Source of the DNA: Siphonodentalium dalli
Lineage: Eukaryota; Mollusca; Scaphopoda; Gadilida; Siphonodentaliidae
Assembly: GCA_032622095.1 (NCBI GenBank)
Contig: CP136061.1
Coordinates: 215,230,373-215,294,372, forward strand
Reading direction: 5' to 3'
DNA: 64,000 nucleotides
Shown in pieces: positions 32,010 to 44,165 of this stretch; the stretch's first letter is position 1; each line of letters starts with the position of its first letter. The notes beneath the pieces are model-generated. The model worked only from the letters and a program-made list of their open reading frames with translations, was not told the origin of the DNA and did no database searches. The position numbers and the translations under genes are program-made.

Positions 32010-33582
32010 GTAATTGTATATTATTACCTTTCCACATTATAGGCCAGATGCCCAGACATATATCGTTATCGATACAAATGGGGCGTATATATGCCACGTG
32101 CTGTTATGGTCGTGTAAAAATCTATGTCGAGAATCAAGACACCTGTTGACAATAGAATAAAATTAACAAATTTCTGAGATAAGTATGGATGTAATGTAAC
32201 ATTCTATCTGATACATTATCTTTGCCTGAACATTCTACGAGAATATCTCGGTGACGAGCGTTCTATTCGTTACATTCCGGTTTTGCTGCCATCCGTAAAA
32301 TATATGTATTTCCATCGAGTCGAAACTTGGCAGATTTTGGTTGACTAATATGGTTTATTCCAGAGGGATGTCCATTTCCATTGGTGCTCACACTTGGCAC
32401 GTTGGTGCAGTTCTTGTTCATCAGGCTAAACAAATCCTTCAAGTACAGGACATTTGGGTATCCAGGGACTTCAGTTCCACTTTAACCATGCTTGAACAAT
32501 GTGGAATCAAACACATATATACAAGTAGAATGGTCCTGAATGGAGACTGTATCTATGCATCAAGGTCACTATCTTTGAAAAACATACCGTATATACCCGG
32601 AGTTGTATTTTGTTTAAACTGAAATATATGCTCAAATATGTTTCAAATAACACTTTTATTTTATATGTTGAATCGTTTAGGCAAGATTGACGCTGTGCAA
32701 CATTTTAAAACGTGAAAACTCTTGTGACAGCACCGATAAAATAGAATAATGACACTTTTTTCCCGTGTTCGAATAGAAATTTCGTAGAGGTGTACTTTTG
32801 TGCGACACTTTTCGCATAACAGAAAGACATAGACGCTCCATTTCTATCGATATGACTGAATATCTGGCCAACACGCGGAGAAATAACAATATAATTATTT
32901 TAAATATGCTCAATTTTGTGTTGAAATTCGGAGAGGTAAAAAAAAAAATGCACACTGAGAACGGGACATATATTACTATACCGAGAACGTGGCGTGGCAC
33001 CGAACCGCATTCCAATGAGTACACGGTGTGATGTAAGACATATTTAGCCATGATGTGTTGTTACCAAATTCACGTGTGACAGAAAGTTCCATCTGATCAA
33101 TCATGCATAATTTTATTATATAATTCATCATTGTTTACCGTATATGTTGATGGCGGTGTGTATGTGTCTTTCTTACGAAAATACTCGAGAGGAATAATAT
33201 ATGCAGGGGCGTAAAATATATTGTAAGGAATTAATAAAAATTGTCATTTGGTTTACGGATTTGTTTAGCTCCAAGGCAGGGGAGGTTGGAGGAAATAAAA
33301 ATTAAACATGTATAATTTTTTTAGGGGTGTTTCTGCAGGCGTTGTCGGTGCTCTATTTTTATCGACACTTCACTTTCATTTCACTTCAGATAGTTTTCTT
33401 CCTTGTGTATTTACATACTATTACTATAGGTCTGCAATGTATCATAATCATAGCCAGGCTTCACTGTTGGGTTGATAATGTTGTATATTTTATGCAAACT
33501 TAAACTTTTGATCTAATTTGTATATATTTGTGTATGTCTGGATTAACATTTCCATTGGCAGGAATATAACAAACTGTTTTTA

Positions 33583-33613
<31 letters not shown>

Positions 33614-33900
33614 GACAAACAGCATTTGTTTGTGTTGGTAAATCCGTAAACCAAGTAATAAAAAATAAAATGCCTAACGAAGATAATATCTGAAGTCATG
33701 TAGAGTTTTTTTTATGGAAATTAAAAGCTATATAGTCATTCTGGCATTAGGTACCACAACAATTTGCTATCTTTTCTTACGCGATCCGGAACACAAATCC
33801 AAGTATATTTATAAAGAGCGTCCATGCCTTCGTTTCCCAACAGCAGTAAACAATAAAGAGCGTTCTCGGATGATACCAAATTCTATTGCCTGATATAAGC
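32010..33900. other. Stretch without a recognised gene
   Basis: An open frame of 93 codons at 32341-32622 (plus) has mixed composition and could be a coding remnant, but no family was recognised and no splice partners were found. 32900-33030 contains CCGAGAACG-type text related to 30510-30600. A GTT microsatellite lies at 33584-33615. Confidence 0.35.
33584..33615. repeat. GTT microsatellite
   Basis: About ten GTT units in a row. Confidence 0.9.
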
Positions 33901-34347
33901 TTAACGGCCCACTTAATTTTCGAATGACCAGATCACATTATACACAGCATATTCAATAGTGTATACCATTTGGAAGAGGAACCAACATAATTATTACACT
34001 AGATTCCACATGAATGCGAACAGCTGTGGCCTAGGAGTGTCCACCAAGTGGTGTAGATTCTCAGATTCTCCCCAAGACTCCCACAGAGTGCATCATACCT
34101 CACAACTATATGAGATAGGGTTATTCCCCTTCCGTTAATACTGATAAACTGGCAGTACATGCAGACCAGATCGAAATTAGACAAAGAACACACGTCGGTA
34201 CATTGACAACAACAATGTTCACAGTTCATTCGACCGGATAACTTGATAGATACAATGTTTTGGAACTTCTTCTTTCAAATGGTATATTATATGGGATATG
34301 TTGTGTATATAATGTCATCTGGGGTTCGAGAATTAAGAGGGCCTAAT
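33901..34347. mobile_element. TTAA-flanked MITE, family F copy 1
   Basis: TTAA at 33901-33904. The left end CGGCCCACTTAATTTTCGAA is mirrored on the right by GGTTCGAGAATTAAGAGGGC, with a decayed right TTAA. The interior shares ATGTTTTGGAACTTC and CTTTCAAATGGTATAT with family F copy 2 at 62212-62676. Confidence 0.7.
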
Positions 34348-34509
34348 TACCTTGACTAATGTGGTAAAAACAATTGGTTTCAAATCGGACCGTGGATCAA
34401 GAGAGTATACTGTGGAAAGGAGGATCTTATTACAACAGTGTATTATATTGTAAATTCTTATTACACAATGCATTTACTTGACGTATACATATTTATGTTC
34501 TTCAGAATC

Positions 34510-34971
34510 TTAAAGGTACTCAATCCGATTAAGCACCCCTAAATTACGATTTCTTTGGCTTTGGGGGTAAAAAATATTTTATTCGAGTCGATGAACTCTT
34601 CTGCAAAGCTCAGAGTGATCAGATATCGATTTTTGAAATGTGTTAATTTTTGGAGATGTGAGCCACTTCCACGTCTCAAACGGACAAATTACGGACAATT
34701 TGCGGGTGTAAGATGGATAACTCTAAAATCAAGTGGTTATTATTGTTAATAATATCACTTGATTTTTTTAGTTATCCATCTTACACCCGCAATTTGTCCG
34801 TTTGAGACGTGGAAGTGGCCCACATCTCCAAAAATTAACACATTTCAAAAATAGATATCTGATCACTTGAGCTTTGAAGGATGGGTTCCTCGACTCGAAT
34901 CAAATAAGTTTTACCCCTAAAGCCAAAGAAATAGTAATTTAGGAGCGTCTAATCTGATTGAGTACCTTTAA
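34510..34971. mobile_element. Foldback MITE, family B copy 2
   Basis: TTAA at 34510-34513 and 34968-34971 with family B termini. The arms pair through to the centre near 34745. The flanking text TTCAGAATC-TTAA recurs without the insertion at 35490-35502, giving an internal empty site. Confidence 0.85.
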
Positions 34972-35717
34972 GTATGGCTATATATACAATGACAAGAGTG
35001 ACACTCAAAGGATAATCTTGTTCATTGACAACTAAACACTATAGTTCAGAAACGCAAACAACCAATAATCAACGTGAACAAACTATATTGTCAAGAAGGT
35101 GGAGGGCAATAACCGCCTCTCCCGCTTGACAATATGTAACTATGAACAATAAACATATCTATCATAAATAACATATTGTAATAATAATAATTATCACAGC
35201 TATAATAAGAAGTTGTGAACTTCAAGAGAACAAATTAGTGTGAGATGAAACTTAAATCGCAAGAATATTGGGGATGGTGGGTGTGAAAATGAATCCTATA
35301 GTAAAGACATTTGGGAATTGTTTGCCAAAACAAATCAATTTCGCCGTATATCAGAACAAAATGGCAAAATCTTAGTACTGCGCATGTACGTAATACGTCA
35401 TTGCAACATGGGGGGAAACCATAATCTATTTAAATCGATTACTTCGACCATAAAATTTATTATTTTTATAAATATGATTTTATGTTCTTCAGAATCTTAA
35501 TTATGCATATACACAAGGACAAGATGGACACTCGAAGGATACGCTTGTTCATTGACAACAAACACTATAGTGGGCTGTTTATCATTATAAACGTAAACAA
35601 CAAATAATCAAATATATTGCCAAGAAGGTGGAGGGCAATAACCGACACAAGTCAACGAAGTTACTATCCATATACTGCGGAAGGTTCCTGTTCTCATGGA
35701 AGAAGTTTCACTCACAC
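34972..35717. repeat. Segmental repeat pair flanking the family B insertion site
   Basis: 34972-35115 (ACACTCAAAGGATA, CTTGTTCATTGACAACTAAA, AAGAAGGTGGAGGGCAATAA) is repeated at 35503-35650. The sequence before the TTAA (TTTATGTTCTTCAGAATC) is repeated at 35480-35498. No gene was recognised; short frames here are not supported. Confidence 0.6.
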
Positions 35718-36185
35718 TTAAAGGTACTAAATCCGATCAGACGCTCCTAAATTACTAGTTCTTTGGCTTCGGGCGTAAAAAATATTTGATTCGAGTCGAG
35801 GAACACACTCATCAAAGGTCAGAGTGATCAGATATCAATTTTTGAAGTTTGTTATTTCTCGAGATGTGTAATAATATGTGGCCCAGAAATACGTGGTCAA
35901 ACGGAGGGTCTCGGACAAAATTGCGGATGAAGATGGATAACTCTAAAATCAAGTGGTAATACGGTCAAATTTCGTGATACTTCAGTCATAATACGGCCAT
36001 ATTTTATTGAACAAAATGTTGATAAATTAACAAGTTTTGGGAAATTTGATACCATAGTTGACAGTGGTTAGCATGATCTTGTTGCAATAAATCGATTCTG
36101 ATAACTAAAGCGTACTTTGAAGAAATGTTGCTGTTGTTGTATCTTGATGGTATGGGGACCATCTGATTGGATTGAGTAACTTTAA
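35718..36185. mobile_element. Family B copy 3 (diverged)
   Basis: TTAA at 35718-35721 and 36182-36185, with ends AGGTACTAAATCCGATCA and GGATTGAGTAACT. The right half contains GATTCTGATAACTAAAGCG and GTTGTTGTATCTTG-like text related to copies 4 to 7. Confidence 0.75.
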
Positions 36186-36308
36186 AGGTTTCATGGCATA
36201 AGTTCTGGATGGATGTGCCTTCAATGCATACATGTATATTAATATTACATATACTATATATTATATAATTATGAACCTGTTAAATGTGCTTTTGTCATGT
36301 CTTGGTAT

Positions 36309-36753
36309 TTAAAGGTACTCAATCCGATTCGATTATCCAAATATAATCAGATTCCAACAACAACAACATTTTTATAATGCCGCTTCAGTTATCATAATCG
36401 ATTATTTGCCCAAAAATAATGATAACCACTGTCAATTGTAGTATAAAATTGTCAGAAACGTGTTATTTATCAACATGTTGTTCGACGAAAATTCGACTTA
36501 TTATGAACAGAAAGCCTCTTGATATTAGAGTTATCCATCTTCATCCTCAATTTGGTCCGAAACTGTCAGCTCGTCGACTGTTTACTGGGCCACTTTTAAT
36601 TGTCGATGGTGAAAAATAATATATTTTAAAAATCGATATCTAATAATTCTGAGCTTTGATAGGTGGGTTCCTCGACTCCAATCAAATATTTTTTACCCCA
36701 TAGTCCAAATAAATAGTAATTGAGGGGCGCTTAATCGGATTATGCATCTTTAA
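36309..36753. mobile_element. Family B copy 4
   Basis: TTAA at 36309-36312 and 36750-36753. The left end is AGGTACTCAATCCGATTC and the right end is decayed (CGGATTATGCATCT). It has an intact GGGGCGCTTAATCGG phrase (36724-36738) that serves as the unoccupied version of the site filled at 23552-23908. Confidence 0.75.
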
Positions 36754-37239
36754 ATTTGTATATCTCACATACCATATTTATTGGTTTATTGAGATTAAAG
36801 AATTGAATTGGAAGGGGTCTTTTAACAATAGTGTATTATATTGTAAATTCGTATTACACAATTAATTTACTTCCCATACAAATATGTACATATTTTGAAT
36901 TGCATTCTCTGGAAATATTATATTGAAAGGAAGGAATTGCCTGACTCATATCATTTGTGCAATAATTATGTCTCTGTGTGGTCTCTATAAATATTAAGTA
37001 AGCAATGTTTCTATAATTTTTTAAACTGAATTATTGTGGCTATAATGATGACATGTATAGATAAATACCAAACAAACAAAAAACATACAATGCTCATCCA
37101 GCAATGTATATATATAATCCATTTTCACCCAGGGTGCATCCCTTATTTACACCCATGGTGCATCCCTTATTTACACCCATGGTGCATCCCTTATTTCACA
37201 CACGATGTTTCAAGTTGTCATTGGTGGTTTGGATACAGA
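36754..37239. other. Stretch with a 28-bp minisatellite
   Basis: 36825-36890 resembles 34438-34500 (GTGTATTATATTGTAAATTC). 37125-37200 holds three copies of ACCCATGGTGCATCCCTTAT plus 8 bp. No gene. Confidence 0.5.
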
Positions 37240-38106
37240 GACGTGGCGACAGGGGGGTTTGGGGGGTGTCTCACCCCCCCCCCCCCAACTTTGGTCAAAA
37301 TTTTCAACAGTTGGAAATTTCATACCTGCCAAAACATTAGTTGGAAATTTCACACCAACAATAGGTTGAAAATGTTCTTGTAGTTTGATTTTCAAACAAT
37401 TTATTGGGGGGAATTAATTGTTTTTGGACCAATATTTGTATATTTTCCTATTTTCGGTCAAAATGTTTAACTAAAATGGTCATCAGTTGGAATTTTTCCA
37501 ACCTTAGGGGGGGGGGGGGGGGGGGGGGTGACAGGTTGGAAATTTCCAACACTTGGAAAGCTTGTGTCCTGGTCCCTCCCCCGTGGCCAGTCAAAAACTG
37601 CTAGTTAATTTAAGAAAACAATTTTGTCATACATTTGGTCAACATTGTCATTGGAATTGTCATCAGTTGGAAATTTCCCAACCTAAGTGGGGTTGTCAGG
37701 TTTGAAATTTCCAACTCTAGGAAGGCTTGAGGCTAGTCTAGATGCTAGGTTTTGCAATTTTCTTGTTCAGATTTCAAAATGTTCGCACCCCGGGCCGAAC
37801 CATGGTCGGCCCGGTGTGTCATTGTCCCTCCCCCGTGGCCAATCAAAAAATGCTAATTATTTTAACAAAACAATATTATACTACATTTGGTCAAACTTGT
37901 GAACTGAAACGGTCATCATTTGGAGAATTTTCCAACCTGATGGGAAGTATGAATATATATATCTTTATTGCCTCCATTAAGGAGAGTGGTTGTTTAAACA
38001 ATACTATTTACATTTGGATAATCAAAATACTACACAATACAGTTATATACGTTTGAGACGATGGATATGACTAATGCGCTAATTGCTGACAGTAGACTAT
38101 AAAGTG

Positions 38107-38172
38107 TTATACCCTCACAAGTTGGCACAGGTGATACAAAAACAAGGCAGTGTCGATGATAACGCTGTCCAG
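38107..38172 (-). pseudogene. LINE 2 C-terminal tail beyond the foldback insertion
   Basis: After the target repeat at 38165-38172 the minus strand continues the LINE frame: the codons for SLDSVIIDTALFLYHLCQLV and then RV end at a stop at 38107-38109. The frame joins exactly across one copy of the 8-bp target repeat, which is strong evidence that the LINE was whole before the insertion. Confidence 0.75.
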
Positions 38173-40537
38173 CGGTGTGACTAATTACCGCCCGGGGACC
38201 GCCCGGGGACCGCCCGGGCGGCCCAACGAGCCCGTGGACACAATATCTCGACGGTATAACGTAGCGACATGCCACCTGAGGGCAACATAGAAAAATTTAC
38301 TCGCTCGCTCGTCTCCGGCCGGTCATATTAACCCCACAAATGCCGATATTGGCTAAAATAGCCTGGGTGATTACTGGTGTCTTCGTGTGTGTTCAGACAG
38401 ATTATTTTGGTGATTCTCGGTAGTGCAATAAGTGCAATACACCTGAGTGTTAATTCCATGTATTGACTCGTTGACGCGTCCACGGCCGATGTTATTAACC
38501 CCTCAAATTCCGGTAAAATAGTGTATAAACAAAAGAACCTTGGAACCGCCCGGGACCGCCCGGGCGGCCCCATGGGCCCGTGGACACTATATCTCGACGT
38601 TATAACATAGCGACATACCCCACGAGGTCAACCTACAAAATGTTACTCCCTCGCTCGACCCCGGCCGGCGTTATTAACCCCTCAAAATCCGACAAAATGG
38701 TATATAGACAAAAAGAACATTGGGACCGCCCGGGTGGCCCCACGTGCCCGTGGACACAATATCTCGACGTTATAACGTAGCGACATACCCCATGAGGTCA
38801 ACCTAGAAAATGTTACTCGCTCGCTCGACTCCGGCCGGTGATATTAACCCCTCAAAATCCGACAAAATGGTATATAAACAAAAAGAGCATTGGGACCGCC
38901 CGGGACCGCCCGGGAGGCCCCATGGGCTCATGAACACTATATCGCGACGTTATAACGTAGCGACATACCCCACGAGGTCAACCTACAAAATTGTACTCGC
39001 TCGCTCGACCCCGGCCGGCGTTATTAACCCCTCAAAATCCGATAAAATGGTAAATAGACAAAAAGAACATTAGGACCGCCCGGGACCGCCCGGGTGGCCC
39101 CACGTGCCCGTGGACACAATATCTCGACGTTATAACGTAGCGACATACCCCATGAGGTCAACCTAGAAAATGTTACTCGCTCGCTCGACCCCGGCCGGTG
39201 TTATTAACCCCTCAAAATCCGACAAAATGGTATATAGACAAAAAGAACATTGGGACCGCCCGGGACCGCCCGGGTTGCCCCACGTGCCCGTGGACACAAT
39301 ATCTCGACGTTATAACATAGCGACATACCCCACCTAGAAAATGATACTCGCTCGCTCGACCCCGGCCGGTGTTATTAACCCCTCAAAATCCGACAAAATG
39401 ATATATAGACAAAAAGAACATTGGGACCGCCCGGGTGGCCCCACGTGCCCGTGGACACAATATCTCGACGTTATAACGTAGCGACATACCCCATGAGGTC
39501 AACCTAGAAAATGTTACTCGCTCGCTCGACTCCGGCCGGTGATATTAACCCCTCAAAATCCGACAAAATGGTATATAAACAAAAAGAACATTGGGACCGC
39601 CCGGGACCGCCCGGGAGACCCCATGGGCCCATGGACACTATATCGCGACGTTATAACGTAGCGACATACCCCACGAGGTCAACCTACAAAATTGTACTCG
39701 CTCGCTCGACCCCGGCCGGCGTTATTAACCCCTCAAAATCCGATAAAATGGTATATAGACAAAAAGAACATTGGGACCGCCCGGGACCGCCCGGGTGGCC
39801 CCACGTGCCCGTGAACACAATATCTCGACGGTATAACGTCGCGACATGCCACCTGAGGGCAACATAGAACAATTTACTCGCTCGCTCGTTTCCGGCCGGT
39901 CATATTAACCCCACAAATGCCGATATTGGCTAAAAGAGCCTGGGTGATTACTGGTGTCTTCGTGTGTTTTCAGACAGATTATTTTGGTGATTCTTGGTAG
40001 TGCAATAAGTGCAATACACCTGAGTGTTAATTCCATGTATTGACTCGTTGACGCGTCCACGGCCGATGTTATTAACCCCTCAAATTCCGGTAAAATAGTG
40101 TATAAACAAAAGAACCTTGGAACCGCCCGGGACCGCCCGGGCGGCCCCATGGGCCCGTGGACACTATATCTCGACGTTATAACATAGCGACATACCCCAC
40201 GAGGTCAACCTACAAAATGTTACTCGCTCGCTCGACTCCGGCCGGTGTTATTAACCCCTCAAAATCCGATAAAATGGTATATAAACAAAAAGAACATTGG
40301 GACGCCCGAAACCGCCCGGGAGGCACCATGGGCCCGTGGACACTATATCTCGACGTTATAACATAGCGACATACCCCACGAGGTCAACCTACAAAATGTT
40401 ACTCCCTCGCTCGACCCCGGCCGGCGTTATTAATCCCTCAAAATCCGATAAAATGGTAAATAGACAAAAAGAACATTAGGACCGCCCGGGACCGCCCGGG
40501 TGGCCCCACGTGCCCGTGGACACAATATCTCGACGTG
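38173..40537 (+). repeat. Left arm of the foldback element: 170-180 bp tandem units
   Basis: The order is terminus, block A (GCCACCTGAGGGCAACATAG), block B (GCCTGGGTGATTACTGGTGT), about eight units, a second A-B pair (39830-40090), about three more units. Each unit has GGACCGCCCGGG repeats, CACGTGCCCGTGGACAC, ATCTCGACGTTATAACGTAG, TCGCTCGCTCGAC, CCGGCCGG and AACCCCTCAAAATCCGA. The 180-bp form keeps a frame open (DTISRRYNVATYPTRSTYK, INPSKSDKMVY). The frames are repeats, not credited as genes. Confidence 0.85.
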
Positions 40538-42528
40538 TGTATTGCACTACCAAAACACACGAAGACACCAGTAATCACCCAGGCTCTTTTAGCCAATATC
40601 GGCATTTGTGGGGTTAATATGACCGGCCGGAGACGAGCGAGCGAGTAAATTTTTCTATGTTGCCCTCAGGTGGCATGTCGCGACGTTATACCATCGAGAT
40701 ATTGTGTTCACGGGCACGTGGGGCCACCCGGGCGGTCCCGGGCGGTCCCAATGTTCTTTTTGTCTATATACCATTTTATCGGATTTTGAGGGGTTAATAA
40801 CGCCGGCCGGAGTCGAGTGAGCGAGTACAATTTTGTAGGTTGACCTCGTGGGGTATGTCGCTACGTTATAACGTCGCGATATAGTGTCCATGGGCCCATG
40901 GGGCCTCCCGGGCGGTCCCGGGCGGTCCCAATGTTCTTTTTGTTTATATACCATTTTGTCGGATTTTGAGGGGTTAATATCACCGGCCGGAGTCGAGCGA
41001 GCGAGTAACATTTTCTAGGTTGACCTCATGGGGTATGTCGCTACGTTATAACGTCGAGATATTGTGTCCACGGGCACGTGGGGCCACCCGGGCGGTCCCG
41101 GGCGGTCCCAATGTTCTTTTTGTCTATATACCATTTTGTCGGATTTTGAGGGGTTAATAACACCGGCCGGGGTCGAGCGAGCGAGTATCATTTTCTAGGT
41201 GGGGTATGTCGCTATGTTATAACGTCGAGATATTGTGTCCACGGGCACGTGGGGCCACCCGGGCGGTCCCAATGTTCTTTTTGTCTATATACCATTTTGT
41301 CGGATTTTGAGGGGTTAATAACACCGGCCGGGGTCGAGCGAGCGAGTAACATTTTCTAGGTTGACCTCATGGGGTATGTCGCTACGTTATAACGTCGAGA
41401 TATTGTGTCCACGGGCACGTGGGGCCACCCGGGCGGTCCCGGGCGGTCCTAATGTTCTTTTTGTCTATTTATCATTTTATCGGATTTTGAGGGGTTAATA
41501 ACGCCGGCCGGGGTCGAGCGAGGGAGTAACATTTTGTAGGTTGACCTCGTGGGGTATGTCGCTATGTTATAACGTCGAGATATAGTGTCCACGGGCCCAT
41601 GGTGCCTCCCGGGCGGTTTCGGGCGGTCCCAATGTTCTTTTTGTTTATATACCATTTTATCGGATTTTGAGGGGTTAATAACACCGGCCGGAGTCGAGCG
41701 AGCGAGTAACATTTTCTAGGTTGACCTCGTGGGGTATGTCGCTACGATATAACGTCGAGATATTGTGTCCACGGGCACGTGGGGCCACCCGGGCGGTCCC
41801 AATGTTATTTTTGTTTATAAACCATTTTGTTGGATTTTGAGGGGTTAATAACACCGGCCGGGGTCGAGCGAGCGAGTAACATTTTCTAGGTTGACCTCAT
41901 GGGGTATGTCGCTACGTTATAACGTCGAGATATTGTGTCCACGGGCACGTGGGGCCACCCGGGCGGTCCCGGGCGGTCCCAATGTTCTTTTTGTCTATAT
42001 ACCATTTTGTCGGATTTTGAGGGGTTAATAACGCCGACCGGGGTCGAGCGAGGGAGTAACATTTTGTAGGTTGACCTCGTGGGGTATGTCGCTATGTTAT
42101 AACGTCGATATATAGTGTCCACGGGTCCATGGGGCCGCCCGGGCGGTCCCGGTCGGTTCCAAGGTTCTTTTGTTTATACACTATTTTACCGGAATTTGAG
42201 GGGTTAATAACATCGGCCGTGGACGTGTCAACGAGTCAATACATGGAATTAACACTCAGGTGTATTGCACTTATTGCACTACCGAGAATCACCAAAATAA
42301 TCTGTCTGAACACACACGAAGACACCAGTAATCACCCAGGCTATTTTAGCCAATATCGGCATTTGTGGGGTTAATATGACCGGCCGGAGACGAGCGAGCG
42401 AGTAAATTTTTCTATGTTGCCCTCAGGTGGCATGTCGCTACGTTATACCGTCGAGATATTGTGTCCACGGGCTCGTTGGGCCGCCCGGGCGGTCCCCGGG
42501 CGGTCCCGGGCGGTAATTAGTCACACCC
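40538..42528 (-). repeat. Right arm of the foldback element
   Basis: Reverse complement of the left arm. Reading inward from 42528 it has terminus, block A, block B, about nine units, a second block A (40640-40700) and a partial block B that meets the left arm at about 40537. The arms differ in length (about 2.36 and 1.99 kb), so the palindrome is asymmetric at the centre. Confidence 0.85.
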
Positions 42529-44165
42529 CTGTCCAGTGACACTGCTATTTCTGTGTGAATGGGCACAGGTTGACCTCCCAGTTTGAGGGTCATCATTTGC
42601 TGCATAGATAATGAGTCCAGGAAGAGGTATATTCTGATGCCATATTTGTCAATAATCAGATCCCAGTAACAGTTTCGAATTTGGACTATAACATTAGCTT
42701 GGCAGGACCAAAGTACATGCGAAAGCTCATAGTCAAACCGTGAATCGCACATTCTGCATACAGAGTTGTTGTCGTAGGTTGACTTGTTAAGTAGCAATGC
42801 AAGATTTCTTAGCGGCATCGATAGAAGTCGGTTTGATTTTAATATCCGCCATATGTTCCACATATCGTTAGGGTAAGGATGACATCGAAGAACAAGGGCG
42901 AAATTTTGATTGTCTCTAGCTGATTGATGCCATAAAGCAGGATAGTCCGCCTCGACACTGGAATGGACGAGTTTCTTCCAGACATCATTCGAAGGGAATG
43001 TACCTTTATCCAGATATAAGCGCATATGGTCAAACAGTTTATATTTCTCCAACAGGGGAATTATATCAGAGACGAATCCGGACATTACATTTCCGTACAA
43101 AAGATGTTGGTATACCCTGCAGAGGAAGAGCTTGAGAGGCACCTGATGGTGTGTTGGTAGATGGATGAGTTTTTCCAAGAAGCACAACTTGCGAATGTGG
43201 ATTTTTCGTTCGATTGGTAACACTCCTAAGATACCAAGTGTCATATTAGTTGAAGCACGGGAAGGTAGAGACTGTGCGTGTTTTACACAGTTCCGGAATG
43301 AACGCTCTATATTGAGAAGAGAAGTGTTGTTGTTCATGGGAAGTAACTCGCATCCATATAGTGCCTTTGGTAGCACAACACATTTTAACAGTTTTGATAT
43401 GACTGCTGGGGAACACGACTTGACAGCTTCCTTTCCTGCTATTGCGAAATATGTGTTCCTAAGTTTGTTCGACATTAGCTGCGACCTGACTGTGGCACTG
43501 TTGAGTTTGCTTTGAAGGATTCCTAGATGCATGCATTCCTGCTCCTCGGATAGAACGTTTTTTCCAATGGTCCATACCCTTGGAGTGGTGTGCGCGCGAA
43601 TGGGTTCATTAAACACAACAACTTTACTTTTTGATTCAGAAAAGTTGAAGCGCCATTTGACGCTATAATCATGGCATACCCCCAGCTGGTGGTCGAGTCC
43701 CTCCTTTGTGAGCGAAGTTATGACAATGTCGTCAGCTGTTGTCGGTGCTGCACAGGAGGTTCCATGGAAGGTGAGTCCTCGGTTTGAGTTCGCAAGTCGC
43801 GTCAGCAGTTCGTCCACATAAAGTAAATAGAAAAAAGGTGAACATACTGCTCCTTGTCGGGTTCCTTGTGCAATGGAGAGAGAGCCCGATAGACAGCCGT
43901 TTATCATCACTTTGCTGGAACAGTGTGTGAGCATATTGTTCATGATCCTCAGAAGCTTTCCCCGTATACCGAATTTATAGAGTTTGACAATCAAGCCAGA
44001 GTGCCACACCCGATCAAACGCCTTCTGGCTGTCAATGAAGCCGGTGAAGATGCGAGAGTTCATATCCTTGATATAGTATACCGATTCCTGGAGCACAAAA
44101 GAAGTCATTTTGCAACTGATATATTTTTGGAAGCCGTTCTGGAGTTGCGAAGGGAAGTTTGCACA
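42529..44165 (-). pseudogene. LINE 2 reverse transcriptase and C-terminal CCHC region
   Basis: One long frame stays open. The listed Met (44108) is internal; homologous text starts at least 15 codons earlier (LQNGFQKYISCKM). From that Met: motif A is FIDSQKAFD (Asp26), motif B RQGAVCSPFF (84-93), motif C TADDI (124-128) where most LINEs have YADD or FADD, then a thumb-like region, and a CCHC near the end (CRMC, HVLWSC). The last residues of the open frame (from about GVTNYR) come from the foldback element, not the LINE. It lacks an endonuclease, so it cannot be autonomous. The open state suggests a fairly young copy. Confidence 0.8.

Larger units (their letters stand above)
38173..42528. mobile_element. 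4.36 kb foldback transposon inserted in LINE 2
   Basis: The termini are inverted (CGGTGTGACTAATTACCGCC on the left, GGGTGTGACTAATTACCGCC on the right strand) and the 8-bp repeat CTGTCCAG flanks both sides (38165-38172, 42529-42536). Almost the whole element is two inverted arms, each with the terminus, a subterminal block, and tandem units of 170-180 bp. No transposase was found. Eight-bp duplications and tandem-repeat arms recall the TU foldback elements of sea urchins (established knowledge) and hAT-type integration. Assignment to either is inference. Confidence 0.85.

Noticed and set aside
32341-32622. 93-codon frame with mixed composition
   Set aside because: No family was recognised and no splice partners or start context were found. 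It is mentioned only as a possible remnant.
38580-42122. Many frames of 60-118 codons in the foldback arms
   Set aside because: They are the same unit read repeatedly, in mirror image in the two arms. Unit-length changes break them, and no domain is seen.
38165-42536. hAT-type terminus starting CAG at 38170
   Set aside because: If the terminus starts at CAG the flanks do not match. Taking CTGTCCAG as target duplication gives a perfect 8-bp match and restores the LINE frame.
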